Shown piece after piece: positions 6,176 through 6,966 of a stretch of 6,966 nt of DNA. A model generated the notes under the pieces. The model ran no database searches. It was not told the origin of the DNA and worked only from the letters and a program-made list of their open reading frames with translations. Position numbers and translations under genes: made by a program. This DNA is from Verrucomicrobiales bacterium (GTDB taxonomy: Bacteria; Verrucomicrobiota; Verrucomicrobiia; Verrucomicrobiales; DEV007). The first letter of the stretch is position 1, and each line of letters starts with the position of its first letter. The stretch lies in assembly GCA_023253615.1 (NCBI GenBank), contig JALRFZ010000505.1, positions 1 to 6,966 on the forward strand, written 5' to 3'.

Positions 6176-6545
6176 CATCCTCGTCGATCACGATGCGAGC
6201 GTCAGGCGTGCCCTCGGCCGCCTCCTCGCCTCGTCCGGTTTTGCCTGCGATGCCTACGCTTCCGCGGAGGAATTCCTCGCCGCCCCCGGCGGCTCCGAAG
6301 CCGCCTGCATCGTGGCCGACAGCCGGCTCGACGGTGTCGATGGTATCGGGCTGATGAAACTGGTTGCCGCGAGACAGCCCGGCGTGCCCTTCATCCTCCT
6401 GACCGTGGAGGAAGATGAGACGATGCGGCGGAAAGCCCGCGAGGCCGGTGCCGCTGCCTTTTTCCGCAAGCCCGTCGATGCCGAGGCGCTCCTCGATACG
6501 ATCCGCTGGGTGCTTCAATCCCCTTCCCCCGCCGCCGCCGCCTGA
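6153..6545 (+). CDS. Single-domain response regulator (stand-alone receiver) with an altered acidic pocket
   Basis: A 130-residue receiver domain with no output domain. It has phospho-acceptor Asp56 in IVADSRLDGVDG, switch Thr84 in ILLTVEED and Lys106 in FRKPVDA. Aligned to CheY-like receivers, the acidic pair is Asp12-His13 (VDHDASVRR): His stands at the position of the usual metal-binding second Asp, so magnesium binding and phosphorylation may be altered. It shares DASVRR and ASAEEFLA with the receiver of the FixJ-type regulator upstream, which suggests duplication of that domain. It may act as a phosphate sink for, or competitor at, the neighbouring kinase, or as a relay partner; this is inference. 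The C-terminus ends in an Ala-rich tail. No Shine-Dalgarno sequence is seen at normal distance; GGAG at 6135 is 14 bases away. Confidence 0.88.
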   Translation: MSRDPARIILVDHDASVRRALGRLLASSGFACDAYASAEEFLAAPGGSEAACIVADSRLDGVDGIGLMKLVAARQPGVPFILLTVEEDETMRRKAREAGAAAFFRKPVDAEALLDTIRWVLQSPSPAAAA

Positions 6546-6596
6546 CGCGGGCGTTTCCACCTCTCTTCCGACAACAAAGACAACAACCGTCCTGAC

Positions 6597-6966
6597 ATGA
6601 AAACAAAACCAGCAAGCAAAAGGCTCGCGCTCGTCCTCGGACTGGCGCTGCTCGGCTCCTTCGCCCACGGGCAGGAGAAGAAACCCAACGTCCTCGTCAT
6701 CTGGGGCGACGACATCGGCACCTGGAACATCAGCCACAACAACCGTGGCATGATGGGATACAAGACCCCGAACATCGACCGCATCGCCGCCGAAGGCGTC
6801 GCCTTCACCGACTACTACGGCCAGCAGAGCTGCACCGCCGGACGCGCCGCCTTCCTCAACGGCAGCGTCCCGGTCCGCACCGGCATGACCAAGGTCGGCA
6901 TGCCCGGAGCCCGGGAAGGCTGGCAGGCGACCGACGTGACCATCGCCACGGTGATGAAAAGCCAGG
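6597..6966 (+). CDS. Exported sulfatase (arylsulfatase-like, type I FGly family), partial: N-terminal 123 residues
   Basis: Hydrolyses sulfate esters, probably on polysaccharides or aryl sulfates; the substrate cannot be told from this fragment. The start MKTKPASKRLALVLGLALLG is a Sec signal peptide with a basic N-region, hydrophobic core and likely cleavage after AHG near residue 25, so it should act in the periplasm or outside the cell. The mature part opens NVLVIWGDDIG, giving metal-ligand candidates Asp38 and Asp39, then MMGYKTPNIDRIAAEG. The sulfatase signature is CTAGR at 79-83, where Cys79 would be oxidised to formylglycine by a maturation enzyme not in this window. This is the CxAxR version of the motif. 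VRTGMTKVG at 93-101 also fits the family. Full-length members are usually about 450-600 residues. The leader before the ATG is A-rich, has GACAACAA twice (6570-6577, 6579-6586), and lacks a Shine-Dalgarno sequence. Confidence 0.94.
   Translation, partial: MKTKPASKRLALVLGLALLGSFAHGQEKKPNVLVIWGDDIGTWNISHNNRGMMGYKTPNIDRIAAEGVAFTDYYGQQSCTAGRAAFLNGSVPVRTGMTKVGMPGAREGWQATDVTIATVMKSQ

Noticed and set aside
5282..6178. 298-residue minus-strand frame opposite the kinase end and the FixJ-type regulator, and a similar one at 5934-6737
   Set aside because: Both run antisense to well-supported genes, have Arg/Gly/Asp-rich composition and show no domain.

Overview
The window reads as a high-GC bacterial chromosome, most likely Verrucomicrobiota or a relative. 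This is an inference from the secreted sulfatase, a FixL/FixJ-like two-component set, a stand-alone four-helix-bundle gene, and starts that mostly lack a Shine-Dalgarno sequence. No rRNA or other phylogenetic marker is present, so the lineage is a guess.

Left block (1-2477, minus strand): genes of the S-adenosylmethionine (SAM) cycle. metK (SAM synthetase) is transcribed towards ahcY (S-adenosylhomocysteine hydrolase), which runs off the left edge with its C-terminal part missing. Between them sits a short gene of the 23S rRNA intervening-sequence / four-helix-bundle family. It is bracketed by inverted arrays of a CTGAAAA-like heptamer that nearly fill the gap between the two enzyme genes, so it looks like a cassette inserted into a metK-ahcY operon.

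Divergent centre (2478-3475): 47 bp upstream of metK, on the plus strand, starts an ArsR-type winged-helix protein fused to a SAM-dependent methyltransferase domain. Its position suggests a SahR-like regulator that senses SAM or S-adenosylhomocysteine and controls metK-ahcY. The short divergent region holds a plausible metK promoter overlapped by a small inverted repeat.

Right block (3541-6545, plus strand): a signalling set. It consists of a multi-TM PAS histidine kinase, a FixJ/LuxR-type response regulator 16 bp downstream, and, after a gap with two tandem hairpins, a single-domain receiver related to the first regulator but with one acidic-pocket Asp replaced by His. At the right edge (from 6597) begins an exported sulfatase, cut off after 123 residues. 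A link between the signalling genes and the sulfatase rests on position only.

No tRNA, rRNA, CRISPR array or insertion sequence was seen. Every intergenic stretch is under 300 bp. Nothing here is clearly a wholly new system. The most interesting parts are the four-helix-bundle cassette, the fused regulator beside its predicted target genes, and the repeat structure around the receiver gene start.
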